15,682 nt of DNA from ZC4RG19 sp036279475 (GTDB lineage: Bacteria > Actinomycetota > Acidimicrobiia > Acidimicrobiales > VFJN01), in the NCBI GenBank assembly GCA_036279475.1, contig DASUJB010000038.1, forward strand, positions 1-15,682, in the 5' to 3' direction. Shown piece after piece: positions 7,364 through 14,133 of the stretch; within the stretch, counting starts at the first letter, position 1, and every line of letters starts with the position of its first letter. The translations under genes were made by a program, and so were the position numbers. A model generated the notes under the pieces. The model had not been told where the DNA came from, searched no databases, and worked only from the letters and a program-made list of their open reading frames with translations.

Positions 7364-8262
7364 CGCCGGATCATCGGGGCGGTGAGCACGGTGCAGAGGG
7401 CCCGGGGCCCGGCCGCCATCTCCGTCCGCCACCGGTCGTCGGGCCGCACCGGCGCCCGGCCGAAGCGCACCGGGTTGCCGGCCACCGCATGCTGGGGCCC
7501 GGTCACGGCCGGCGCCGCGGGCCCGGTCACGGCCGCCCCCCACCGCCGGGCCGCCGGTGGCACCAGGCGGCGGACGTACGCCTCGGGGTCGGCCACCAGG
7601 TCCTCGTACCGCACGCGCCACGCCCCGGCCAGGCGCCCCTGGCCGGCCAGGTGGCGCACGACCCGCTCGGTCGTGAGGTGGCCGCGCCACCAGTCGACGG
7701 CGCTGGCCACCACCGGCCGCCGGGGCAGGGCGCCGCCGGCCCGGCTCGGGTCGGGCTTCGGACGCGACTGGGAGAAGGCCACCGCCCGCGGGTCGCGCAC
7801 CAGGTGCACCGCGGTGAGCGGCCGGTCGAGGTGCCCGGCCGTCCACAGCACGCTCGACAGCTTGGACGTGTCGACCAGGAGGGAGGCGCCGGTGACCCGC
7901 TCCGTCGCCCGCTCGGTGGCGGCCCGCAACGCCAGCTCCGCCGGCCGCGGCGCCGGCAGGCGGGGGGCCAGCAGGTGGCGGCGGCGGAGCCGGTGCTCCA
8001 TGATGGCCGCCCCCTCGCCGTCCGAGCGCAGGCCCAGCTCGGCGCGGGCCTCCGCCGCCACCGCCGCCCACACCTCGCACGCTGCCACCGGCGCACCGCA
8101 CTGGCAGGTGGCTCCCCCGACGAGGGCCTCCCACAGGAGGTGGAGCTCGCCGCAGTGGAACCCGCCGCCCTCGGCCAGCAGCATCCCCAGCAGGGTCGAT
8201 CCCGAGCGCCCGAACCCGGCCACCACGACCCACCGTGGGCCGGTCACGGACGCCGCGCTCAC
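7327..8262 (-). CDS. PAPS-dependent sulfotransferase family protein
   Basis: This 311-residue protein carries the sulfotransferase fold signature. Near the N-terminus is GFGRSGST (16-23), the 5'-phosphosulfate-binding loop. In the middle is LVRDPRAVAFSQS (from Arg156), the 3'-phosphate-binding segment. A CQC...C cysteine group follows the first helix, as in many bacterial relatives. The family moves sulfate from PAPS to a hydroxyl or amine. Within a Wzx/Wzy locus the likely acceptor is a sugar of the repeat unit or the finished glycan (inference). The GTG start at 8262 overlaps the stop of the flippase gene (GTGA, 8259-8262); a GTG five codons further in is an alternative. The stop lies inside the 3' end of the convergent kinase gene. 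An 8-residue repeat containing AVTGP lies in the C-terminal third. Confidence 0.85.
   Translation of the reverse strand: MSAASVTGPRWVVVAGFGRSGSTLLGMLLAEGGGFHCGELHLLWEALVGGATCQCGAPVAACEVWAAVAAEARAELGLRSDGEGAAIMEHRLRRRHLLAPRLPAPRPAELALRAATERATERVTGASLLVDTSKLSSVLWTAGHLDRPLTAVHLVRDPRAVAFSQSRPKPDPSRAGGALPRRPVVASAVDWWRGHLTTERVVRHLAGQGRLAGAWRVRYEDLVADPEAYVRRLVPPAARRWGAAVTGPAAPAVTGPQHAVAGNPVRFGRAPVRPDDRWRTEMAAGPRALCTVLTAPMIRRYGYPLWAPSSS
7495..7535 (-). repeat. 24-bp-period direct repeat in the sulfotransferase gene
   Basis: The 17-mer GGGCCCGGTCACGGCCG occurs at 7495-7511 and again at 7519-7535. In protein this gives two AVTGP motifs eight residues apart. Confidence 0.8.
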
Positions 8263-9572
8263 CACCGGGCCCCGGCGCGGGAGGCCCCGGGGCGGGCCGG
8301 TGCCGCGGCCGGGCCGCCCGCTGCCGGCACTGCCGGACCGACGGCGGGACCAGCCGATGCTCGGCGATCGGGGCCCGGGATCCGGCCACCGCGACCCCGG
8401 CGCCCGAGGGCCCACCACGACCCCACGGCGTTGACCCAGGTCCCCCCGGCCAGCCCCCACACGCCTCCGGTGGCACCGGCGGCCGCCGCCCCCGCCAGGC
8501 CGCCGGCCACGGTGACGGTGCCCGCCAGGAGGCGGAGGCGCAGCGCGGTCCGGGCGGCTGCCGCCACCCTCAGCCCCAGGACGGCGCCGCTGCCCACGGC
8601 CGTCCCCGCCGTCACCACCGTGAACGGCAGGACCAGGCGGTGCGCCCCCGCCCACGACGGGCCCAGCAGCGCCTCGCCCCACGACGCCGGCGCCGCGCCC
8701 AGGACGGCGCCCCACCCCACCGACAGGGCGAGGAGGCCGGCGCTGACACCGACCAGGACCGGGCGGAGGCGGTGGGGCGCCCGGGCCGCCAGCCTGGCCC
8801 CCTCGGCGATCCCCCCGGCCATGAGGCCGGCCAGCGCCACCGTGAACGGCCCGAAGAGCAGGGAGCCGGCCCGCACGGCGCCGACCGCGGCCACCCCACC
8901 CGCCACCCCCACGGCCAGGACCGTCACCTGGGAGGAGCCGGTGGTGAGCAGCAGGTCCACCGCGAAGCGCCCGCCCAGGGCCCCGTGACGGCGGAGGTAG
9001 CCGGCAGCCTCGCGCCACGCCGGTGCCACACCGGCCTGGGCGACGCCCAGCGCCGCCGCCACCGCCCCCGCGCCGGCCCACGCCGCCGTCAGCGCGGTCA
9101 CCTCCCCGTCGGCCGCCCGCAGCGCCACGGCCAGCAGCACCACCTGCCCCGCGCCCCACGCCAGGTCGTTGACGAGGGCCGCCTGCGGGCGCCGCATGGT
9201 GATGAGGGCGTACCGCCACACGTCCTGGAGGACGAGGGCTGGCAGCATGACCCCGGTGACGGCCAGCGCACCCCCCACCGCTCCGCCCACCACCCCCCCG
9301 GCGACGCCCACCACGACGCCGCTGGCCGCCCCTGCCACCAGGCCCGCGCCCGCGGCGGCGGACACCTCTCCCCGCTGGTCGCGGTGGGCGCTCACCCGGA
9401 TGGCGAGCGGTTGGGCGATCAGGCCCCGCGTGCCGCTGACCACCAGCGTGTAGATGAGCACGGCGGTGCTGAAGGCTCCGAAGCTACCCCGGGACACCGA
9501 GCCGGCCACGACGAGCGCGGCGACGGCGTTGGTGAGGCTGGAGACCGCCTGGTCGGCCAGGGCCCAGCCCAT
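8259..9572 (-). CDS. Wzx-like polysaccharide flippase (MOP superfamily)
   Basis: This 437-residue protein is almost wholly hydrophobic, with roughly 12-14 membrane segments. It begins WALADQAVSSLTNAVAALVVAGSV, resembling the first helix of MOP-type polysaccharide exporters. A segment near GVMLPALVLQDVWRYALI also resembles those exporters. The Wzx role is to flip undecaprenyl-linked repeat units across the cytoplasmic membrane. The C-terminal 50 residues are a Pro/Ala/Gly/Arg-rich tail. The ATG at 9572 has only a distant GGGAGGG in front of it. An in-frame GTG at 9635, overlapping the end of the preceding methyltransferase gene, would add 21 Arg-rich residues and is a real alternative. It lies between a methyltransferase and the sulfotransferase in one leftward operon. 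Confidence 0.78.
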   Translation of the reverse strand: MGWALADQAVSSLTNAVAALVVAGSVSRGSFGAFSTAVLIYTLVVSGTRGLIAQPLAIRVSAHRDQRGEVSAAAGAGLVAGAASGVVVGVAGGVVGGAVGGALAVTGVMLPALVLQDVWRYALITMRRPQAALVNDLAWGAGQVVLLAVALRAADGEVTALTAAWAGAGAVAAALGVAQAGVAPAWREAAGYLRRHGALGGRFAVDLLLTTGSSQVTVLAVGVAGGVAAVGAVRAGSLLFGPFTVALAGLMAGGIAEGARLAARAPHRLRPVLVGVSAGLLALSVGWGAVLGAAPASWGEALLGPSWAGAHRLVLPFTVVTAGTAVGSGAVLGLRVAAAARTALRLRLLAGTVTVAGGLAGAAAAGATGGVWGLAGGTWVNAVGSWWALGRRGRGGRIPGPDRRASAGPAVGPAVPAAGGPAAAPARPGASRAGARW

Positions 9573-9622
9573 CCGGCGCCGGGCCCCGTGACGCCCTCCC
9601 GGGCGCGAGCGGCCCCCCGCCC

Positions 9623-10387
9623 TCAGGGCGACCACCAGCCCTCGCCGTCCCCGCCGGCGGGCCGGCCCGTCGACCGGCCGAGGTACAGGAAGCGTCGCGC
9701 CGTCCCCGGGAACCGCCCCAGCCCGGCGTCGAGCAGGCGCAGGAGGCCGGGGGGCCGGACGTTGGCCGGGCGGAGGGCGTGGGTGCGCACCTCGGAGAAC
9801 CCCATCACCGCCATGAACTCCCGGAAGGCCCGGGTGGTGGGGCTGTGCAGGTGGCCCACGGGCCGCCGGTCCCGGTAGCTGGGAGCCACGCCCACGGTGC
9901 GCACGCTGCAGAACTCCACGTCCCGAGGTTGGTAGCCGCACAGCAGAGCCAGCCGGTTGTGCCAGCCGCCCAGGTTGGGCAGGGCGATGGCCACCAGGCC
10001 GCCGGGCCGGAGGACGCGGGCGAACTCACGGACGGCGGTGTCGTACCACGGCGGGTAGTCGAGCATGCCGAAGCACGTGAGGACGTCGAAGGCGTCGTCC
10101 CCGTAGGGCAGGGGGCCAGCGGACACGTCGGCCTGGACGGCCCGCACCCCCTTGGCCCGAGCCTCGGCCATCACCACCGGGTCGACGTCGACCCCGTGGG
10201 CCTCCTCCACGCCCAGGTGGTCGGCGAGGGTGGCGGCGATGCCCCCGTAGCCGCACCCGACGTCCAGGAGCGCAGCCGGCCGGCGGTGGGCCGACGCCGC
10301 CACCAACGCCGCGGTGACCTCGGCCAGGTTGGAGCTGGTGCAGCTCCGCTCGACATCGTTGGCCGACAGCCGGGAAGGACGGTCCAT
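9623..10387 (-). CDS. Class I SAM-dependent methyltransferase
   Basis: This 254-residue methyltransferase has LLDVGCGYGG (40-49) as the SAM-binding motif I, GVDVDP as the acidic strand, FDVLTCFGMLDY, and PGGLVAIALPN at the motif after the catalytic face. The segment GGWHNRLALLCGYQPRD is typical of methyltransferases found in glycan loci. It is the first gene of the leftward flippase/sulfotransferase operon and probably methylates a sugar or a lipid-linked intermediate. The ATG at 10387 has GGAG 6 bases upstream. An in-frame ATG at 10441 with AGGAG is rejected because the 18 added codons are rich in A/T-ending codons (TCA, CTA, AGA, CAA, GCA, GAT), unlike everything else here, and because a promoter-like sequence lies in that stretch. 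Confidence 0.85.
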   Translation of the reverse strand: MDRPSRLSANDVERSCTSSNLAEVTAALVAASAHRRPAALLDVGCGYGGIAATLADHLGVEEAHGVDVDPVVMAEARAKGVRAVQADVSAGPLPYGDDAFDVLTCFGMLDYPPWYDTAVREFARVLRPGGLVAIALPNLGGWHNRLALLCGYQPRDVEFCSVRTVGVAPSYRDRRPVGHLHSPTTRAFREFMAVMGFSEVRTHALRPANVRPPGLLRLLDAGLGRFPGTARRFLYLGRSTGRPAGGDGEGWWSP

Positions 10388-10430
10388 GCTGACTCCACGA
10401 TCTGCCACGCCTTGCGGTTGTCTAGCCACG

Positions 10431-10458
10431 ATTAGTGACATGGTACCGCTCCTGTCGA
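10431..10458 (-). promoter_or_regulatory. Putative promoter of the methyltransferase-flippase-sulfotransferase operon
   Basis: On the minus strand TCGACA (10458-10453) matches the -35 consensus at 5 of 6 bases. It is followed 16 bases later by ACTAAT (10436-10431), 4 of 6 for -10. Transcription would start near 10424, leaving a leader of about 37 bases before the ATG at 10387. The surrounding DNA is locally AT-richer. Confidence 0.4.
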
Positions 10459-10468
10459 GCCGTGTACC
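10442..10468. promoter_or_regulatory. Imperfect inverted repeat in the divergent intergenic region
   Basis: GGTAC-c-GCTC (10442-10451) pairs with GAGC-cgt-GTACC (10457-10468) around a 5-base centre. It overlaps the proposed -35 element and could be an operator. The rest of the 179-base gap 10388-10566 is GC-rich toward the right and includes a short hairpin CGCCGGC/GCCGGCG at 10518-10534. I see no clear promoter for the rightward gene. Confidence 0.35.
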
Positions 10469-10566
10469 GGGGCCGCCGGCGTCCCGTGGCAGCCGGCCTC
10501 GCCCGGCCGGACGCCCGCGCCGGCGGGGCCGGCGGGCGCCCCGAGGACCGGGTGCCATGATGCGGC

Positions 10567-11454
10567 GTGCCCGCGACCGTGCCGTCCCCCGTCGCCTCCC
10601 CCGCCGACCTCTACCTCGATCTCCTCGCCCGGGACCTCACCCGGGACCTGTTCCTCGACGAGGAGGTGCGCGACGTCGACCTGCGCACCTGGCCCGGCGG
10701 CGAGCCCGAGGGGCTCCGGGACCTGCTCCGCGCCCGGCGATGGCGGGTCGTCGGGCCCGGGGCCGACCGCGCCACGCGGGCCGTCGGCAACGACTGGCCG
10801 CCCCGTGCCGAGACGATGGTGGGCCTGGAGCGGCTGGCCAATGTGCGCCGCCTGGTGACCGCCGCCCTCGAGGCGGGCGTGGCCGGCGACCTCGTCGAGA
10901 CCGGGGTGTGGCGCGGCGGCACCGCCATCTACATGCGGGCCGTCCTCGCCGCCCTGGGCGACCGCAGCCGCACCGTGTGGGCGTGCGACTCCTTCGAGGG
11001 CCTGCCCGAGGCCGATGCCGAGCGCTACCCCATGGACGTCCCCCTCCGCCTCCACGAGCACCGCGCCCTGGCGGTGGGGCTGGCCGAGGTGCAAGCCAAC
11101 TTCGAGCGGTACGGGCTCCTCGACGAGCAGGTCCGCTTCGTCCCCGGCTGGTTCCGCGACACCCTGCCGCGCCTGGCCACCGAGGTCGGCGCCATCGCCG
11201 TGCTGCGCCTCGACGGCGACATGTACGAGTCGACGATCGACGCCCTCGCCAACCTCGAGCCGCTGGTGGCCCCGGGCGGCTACGTCATCGTCGACGACCA
11301 CGGCGGGATCGAGGCCTGCCGGCAGGCGGTGTCCGACCACCGGAGGGCTCGGGGCATCGTCGCCCCGATCCACGAGGTCGACTGGACGGCGGTGTGGTGG
11401 CAGACGCCCCCCGACGGCCCCCGACCCGTCGCCGGGGGCCGCCTCGAGCGTTGA
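10567..11454 (+). CDS. TylF/MycF-like macrocin O-methyltransferase family protein
   Basis: This 295-residue protein belongs to the TylF family of SAM- and metal-dependent sugar O-methyltransferases, best known from macrolide and aminocoumarin sugar methylation. Visible family blocks are DLVETGVWRGG (108-118, SAM site), VWACDSFEGLPEAD, LRLDGDMYEST (214-224) and GYVIVDDHG (238-246). The acidic residues D216, D243 and D244 lie where this family binds magnesium. In a polysaccharide locus it most likely methylates a sugar hydroxyl; the target is unknown. The GTG start at 10567 lacks a good ribosome site, and a second GTG four codons later is possible. The first 15 or so residues are Pro/Ser-rich. 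Its stop codon lies inside the -35 element of the next gene's promoter. Confidence 0.9.
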   Translation: MPATVPSPVASPADLYLDLLARDLTRDLFLDEEVRDVDLRTWPGGEPEGLRDLLRARRWRVVGPGADRATRAVGNDWPPRAETMVGLERLANVRRLVTAALEAGVAGDLVETGVWRGGTAIYMRAVLAALGDRSRTVWACDSFEGLPEADAERYPMDVPLRLHEHRALAVGLAEVQANFERYGLLDEQVRFVPGWFRDTLPRLATEVGAIAVLRLDGDMYESTIDALANLEPLVAPGGYVIVDDHGGIEACRQAVSDHRRARGIVAPIHEVDWTAVWWQTPPDGPRPVAGGRLER

Positions 11455-11480
11455 CAACGAGGCTCCGACTTCGATCTACT
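11451..11480 (+). promoter_or_regulatory. Promoter of the sulfite reductase-cysH operon
   Basis: A perfect TTGACA (11451-11456) is followed by 18 bases and TCTACT (11475-11480, 4 of 6). The predicted start near 11487 leaves an 80-base leader. The -35 element contains the TGA stop of the TylF-like gene. Confidence 0.6.
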
Positions 11481-11489
11481 GGACCGAAG

Positions 11490-11508
11490 CCTGACAAATC
11501 TCATCAGG
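11490..11508 (+). promoter_or_regulatory. Inverted repeat at the predicted transcription start (candidate operator)
   Basis: CCTGA (11490-11494) and TCAGG (11504-11508) form a perfect 5-bp inverted repeat around 9 bases. It is placed where a repressor for sulfur genes could bind. The regulator is unknown. Confidence 0.35.
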
Positions 11509-11568
11509 TTTTACGGGAATGGTCGGCCCGCCAGGGACGGGGTTCCCGCCGCCGAGATCGGAGCAGCC

Positions 11569-13341
11569 ATGGGTCAGCGCGAGGTCGACGCCGCACAGCT
11601 CGCCGATGCCGAGAAGTTCGAGGACGTCCTGGCCCGCTACCTGGCCGGGGAGGTCGAGGAGGACGCCTTCCGCATCTTCCGGCTCAACAACGGCATCTAC
11701 GGCCAGCGCCAGGGCGGGCACCACCAGATGGTGCGGGTGAAGGTGCCGTGGGGAGGCATGCTCCCCGACCAGCTCGACATGATGGCCCACATCGCCGAGA
11801 CCTACTCGCGGGGGTGGGGCCACATCACCACCCGCCAGAACGTCCAGTTCCACTACGTGCAGCTCGAGCAGGTGCCGGAGGTCATGCGGCTGCTGGGCCG
11901 GGTCGGCATGACCAGCCGGGAGGCGTGCGGCGACACCGTCCGCAACGTGCAGGGCTGCCACCTGGCCGGCGCCTGCCCCCACGAGGCCCTCGACATCACC
12001 CCGTGGGCGGAGGCGACGTTCCGGCACTTCGTCCGCAACCCCCTGGGCCAGCGCCTGCCCCGGAAGTTCAAGGTCAACTTCTCGGGGTGCGCCACCGACT
12101 GCGGCCAGGCGATGTTCAACGACGTCGGGGTGGTGGGCACCACCCGCACCCTCGAGGACGGCAGCCGCGAGGCCGGCTTCCGGGTCTTCGTGGCCGGCGG
12201 GCTCGGTGCCAACCCCCACCCCGCCCTGGCCCTCGAGGACTTCACCGCCCGCGCCGACCTCCTCCCCACGATCGAGGCGATCCTGCGGGTGTTCAACAAC
12301 CACGGCAACCGGGACAACAAGCTGCGGGCCCGGATGAAGTGGCTGGTCGACACCATGGGCTGGGACGAGGTCCGGGCCCGCATCGTCAAGGAGCGGCGGC
12401 TGCTGCTGGCCTCGTCGTCGTGGCCCGGCGGCATCCCCGACGAGGTGGCCAAGGCGGGCGACGCCGCCGCCGGCACCGTGGCCGACGTGGCAGCCACCCC
12501 CCTCGGCCAGGGCGTGGCCGTGGAGATCACCCGTCGCCACCCCCGGGAGCGGTGGGAGGACACCAACGTCGTGCGGGGCGCGGCCCGGGGCACCGTGTCG
12601 GCCATCGCCGGCGCCCGGCTGGGGGACGTGACCGCCGAGCAGTTCCGGGCCCTGGCCGCCGTCCAGCGCGAGATGGGGCTCGAGGTACGGCTCACCAACC
12701 GCCAGAACGTCGCCCTCCGGGGCCTGGCCGAGGACCAGCTCCCCGCCCTGTACGAGCGGCTGGACGCCATCGGCATGGCCCGGCCCGGGGCCGAGCTGGC
12801 CCGGGACGTGGTCACCTGCCCGGGGGCCGACACCTGCAACCTCGCCGTCACCCAGAGCCGCGGCCTGGGCGCCGCCATCGGCGAGCGCCTGGAGGCCGAG
12901 GGGTTGGCCGAGGTCGGCGGCCTGCGGCTCAACATCTCCGGCTGCACCAACAGCTGCGGCCAGCACCACGCCTCCGACATCGGGTTCTTCGGGGCCGAGA
13001 GGCGTGCCCACGGCCGGTCGGCACCCGGCTACCAGATGCTGCTGGGTGGCTACGTGGGCCAGGAGCGCGTCCACTTCGGCGACAAGGCCCTGCGCCTCCC
13101 GGCCAAGAGCGCGGCCGAGGCCGCCGTGCGCGTCGTCCGCCGGTTCGCCGAGGAGCGCGGCGCCGGCGAGTCCTTCCGCCAGTGGATGGAGCGCGTCGGC
13201 GGTGCCAGGCAGATCGCCGCCGGCCTCGAGGACCTCGGCCAGTTCCCCCCGCCGGAGGAGGCACCGGAGTTCTACGTGGACTACGACGAGACCGGCCCGT
13301 ACGTGGCCGAGGTCGGCGCCGGCGAGTGCGCCGGCGTCTGA
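11569..13341 (+). CDS. Assimilatory nitrite/sulfite reductase (siroheme, 4Fe-4S)
   Basis: This 590-residue enzyme has the two-fold repeated architecture of ferredoxin-type nitrite/sulfite reductases: a ferredoxin-like half-domain with TTRQNVQFHYVQL, a siroheme domain with LPRKFKVNFSGC, then a second half-domain with LTNRQNVALRGL and a second siroheme domain. The cluster ligands are C417 and C423 (CPGADTC) and C459 and C463 (GCTNSC), the C-x5-C...C-x3-C signature of siroheme/4Fe-4S enzymes. The first half also has C120, C130, C136 and GCATDC (C174, C178). The family reduces sulfite to sulfide or nitrite to ammonia by six electrons in the cytoplasm. Sulfite is favoured because cysH follows 11 bases later. 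The ATG at 11569 has GGAG 5 bases upstream. Confidence 0.92.
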   Translation: MGQREVDAAQLADAEKFEDVLARYLAGEVEEDAFRIFRLNNGIYGQRQGGHHQMVRVKVPWGGMLPDQLDMMAHIAETYSRGWGHITTRQNVQFHYVQLEQVPEVMRLLGRVGMTSREACGDTVRNVQGCHLAGACPHEALDITPWAEATFRHFVRNPLGQRLPRKFKVNFSGCATDCGQAMFNDVGVVGTTRTLEDGSREAGFRVFVAGGLGANPHPALALEDFTARADLLPTIEAILRVFNNHGNRDNKLRARMKWLVDTMGWDEVRARIVKERRLLLASSSWPGGIPDEVAKAGDAAAGTVADVAATPLGQGVAVEITRRHPRERWEDTNVVRGAARGTVSAIAGARLGDVTAEQFRALAAVQREMGLEVRLTNRQNVALRGLAEDQLPALYERLDAIGMARPGAELARDVVTCPGADTCNLAVTQSRGLGAAIGERLEAEGLAEVGGLRLNISGCTNSCGQHHASDIGFFGAERRAHGRSAPGYQMLLGGYVGQERVHFGDKALRLPAKSAAEAAVRVVRRFAEERGAGESFRQWMERVGGARQIAAGLEDLGQFPPPEEAPEFYVDYDETGPYVAEVGAGECAGV

Positions 13342-13352
13342 GGAGCAGCGCC

Positions 13353-14045
13353 ATGAGCTTCCTGGTCGAGCCGCCCGCGCTCCCGGTCACCGCCTTCCAC
13401 GACGAGGAGCTGGCCGAGCTCGACGCCGAGTTCGAGAGCGCGACGGCACCCCAGATCATCCGGTGGGCGGTGGACAACTTCAGCCCCCACCTGTGCCTGG
13501 CGGCCTCGATGCAGGACGCCGTCCTCATCGACTTGGCCACCAAGGTGGATCCTGGCATCGAGGTGGTGTTCATCGACACCGGCTACCACTTCCCCGAGAC
13601 CCTCGAGACCGTCGAGGTGGTGCGCCGCCGCTACGGGCTCAACCTGAGGATGATGACGGTCGCCCACCACGACGAGGAGCTGTGGAAGGTCGACCCCGAG
13701 AACTGCTGCTCGGCCGTCAAGGTGGGCCAGCTCGACCGGGCTCTGGCGGGCAAGGCGGCGTGGATGAGCGGCCTGCGCCGCGCCGAGGCCCCCACCCGCG
13801 CCCAGGCACCCGTCGTGGCCCGCGACCTCCGCGGCCTCGTGAAGGTCAACCCCCTGGCCACCTGGACCGACGAGGACGTCGCCGGCTACATCGTCGACCA
13901 CCAGGTGCCGGTCAACCCCCTGCTCCACCAGGGCTACACGTCGATCGGGTGCCAGCCCTGCACCACCCGACCGCTCGACGGCGCCGACCCCCGCTCCGGG
14001 CGCTGGGCCGGCCGGACCAAGACCGAGTGCGGCATCCACGGGTGA
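13353..14045 (+). CDS. cysH: Assimilatory adenylylsulfate (APS) reductase-type CysH
   Basis: This 230-residue protein of the PAPS/APS reductase family uses thioredoxin to reduce activated sulfate to sulfite. It has the P-loop-like LAASMQDAVLID segment, IDTGYHFPET, CC at 118-119, CQPC at 200-203 and the C-terminal ECGIHG with the catalytic Cys at 226. The CC...CxxC pair is the 4Fe-4S ligand set of APS reductases; strictly PAPS-specific enzymes lack it, although enzymes with the cluster can sometimes use both. Its product sulfite is the substrate of the preceding gene, 11 bases away. AGGAG overlapping that gene's stop, 7 bases before the ATG, fixes the start. No ATP sulfurylase or APS kinase gene is present in the window. 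Confidence 0.95.
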   Translation: MSFLVEPPALPVTAFHDEELAELDAEFESATAPQIIRWAVDNFSPHLCLAASMQDAVLIDLATKVDPGIEVVFIDTGYHFPETLETVEVVRRRYGLNLRMMTVAHHDEELWKVDPENCCSAVKVGQLDRALAGKAAWMSGLRRAEAPTRAQAPVVARDLRGLVKVNPLATWTDEDVAGYIVDHQVPVNPLLHQGYTSIGCQPCTTRPLDGADPRSGRWAGRTKTECGIHG

Positions 14046-14050
14046 GCTGA

Positions 14051-14084
14051 GCCGAGGCCCGCGCCCGAGCCGGCGGGCCTCGGC
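14051..14084 (+). terminator. Hairpin terminator after cysH
   Basis: A perfect 12-bp stem (14051-14062 with 14073-14084, core CCGAGGCCCGC) has a 10-base loop and begins 5 bases after the cysH stop. There is no U-tract, which is common in high-GC actinobacteria. A second short palindrome, CCGGGG-T-CCCCGG, follows at 14084-14096. Confidence 0.7.
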
Positions 14085-14109
14085 CGGGGTCCCCGGCCCG
14101 AGCCGCCGT

Positions 14110-14133
14110 GCCCGGCGCGTCAGCGCGCCGGGC
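14110..14133 (-). terminator. Perfect 10-bp hairpin with the exporter stop codon in its loop
   Basis: GCCCGGCGCG (14110-14119) pairs exactly with CGCGCCGGGC (14124-14133) around a four-base loop. The TGA stop of the leftward exporter gene (14122-14120) lies in that loop. It probably terminates the leftward transcript and may also block rightward read-through from cysH. Confidence 0.6.

Noticed and set aside
10388..10441. N-terminal extension of the 9623-10387 methyltransferase from ATG 10441
   Set aside because: Despite an AGGAG site, the codons are mostly A/T-ending and the segment looks like a promoter and leader.
11476..13074. Long minus-strand open frame opposite the nitrite/sulfite reductase
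   Set aside because: Such frames arise automatically opposite GC-rich genes. Its composition is His/Gly/Ala-rich without recognisable domains.
10314..13352. Plus-strand frame reading through into cysH from far upstream
   Set aside because: Only the part from 13353 matches a protein. The rest is a shadow frame over the TylF-like and nitrite/sulfite reductase genes, both with strong motifs in another frame.
14084..14096. CCGGGG-T-CCCCGG palindrome as a regulator site
   Set aside because: It lies between two terminator hairpins of convergent genes and is best explained as part of that termination region.
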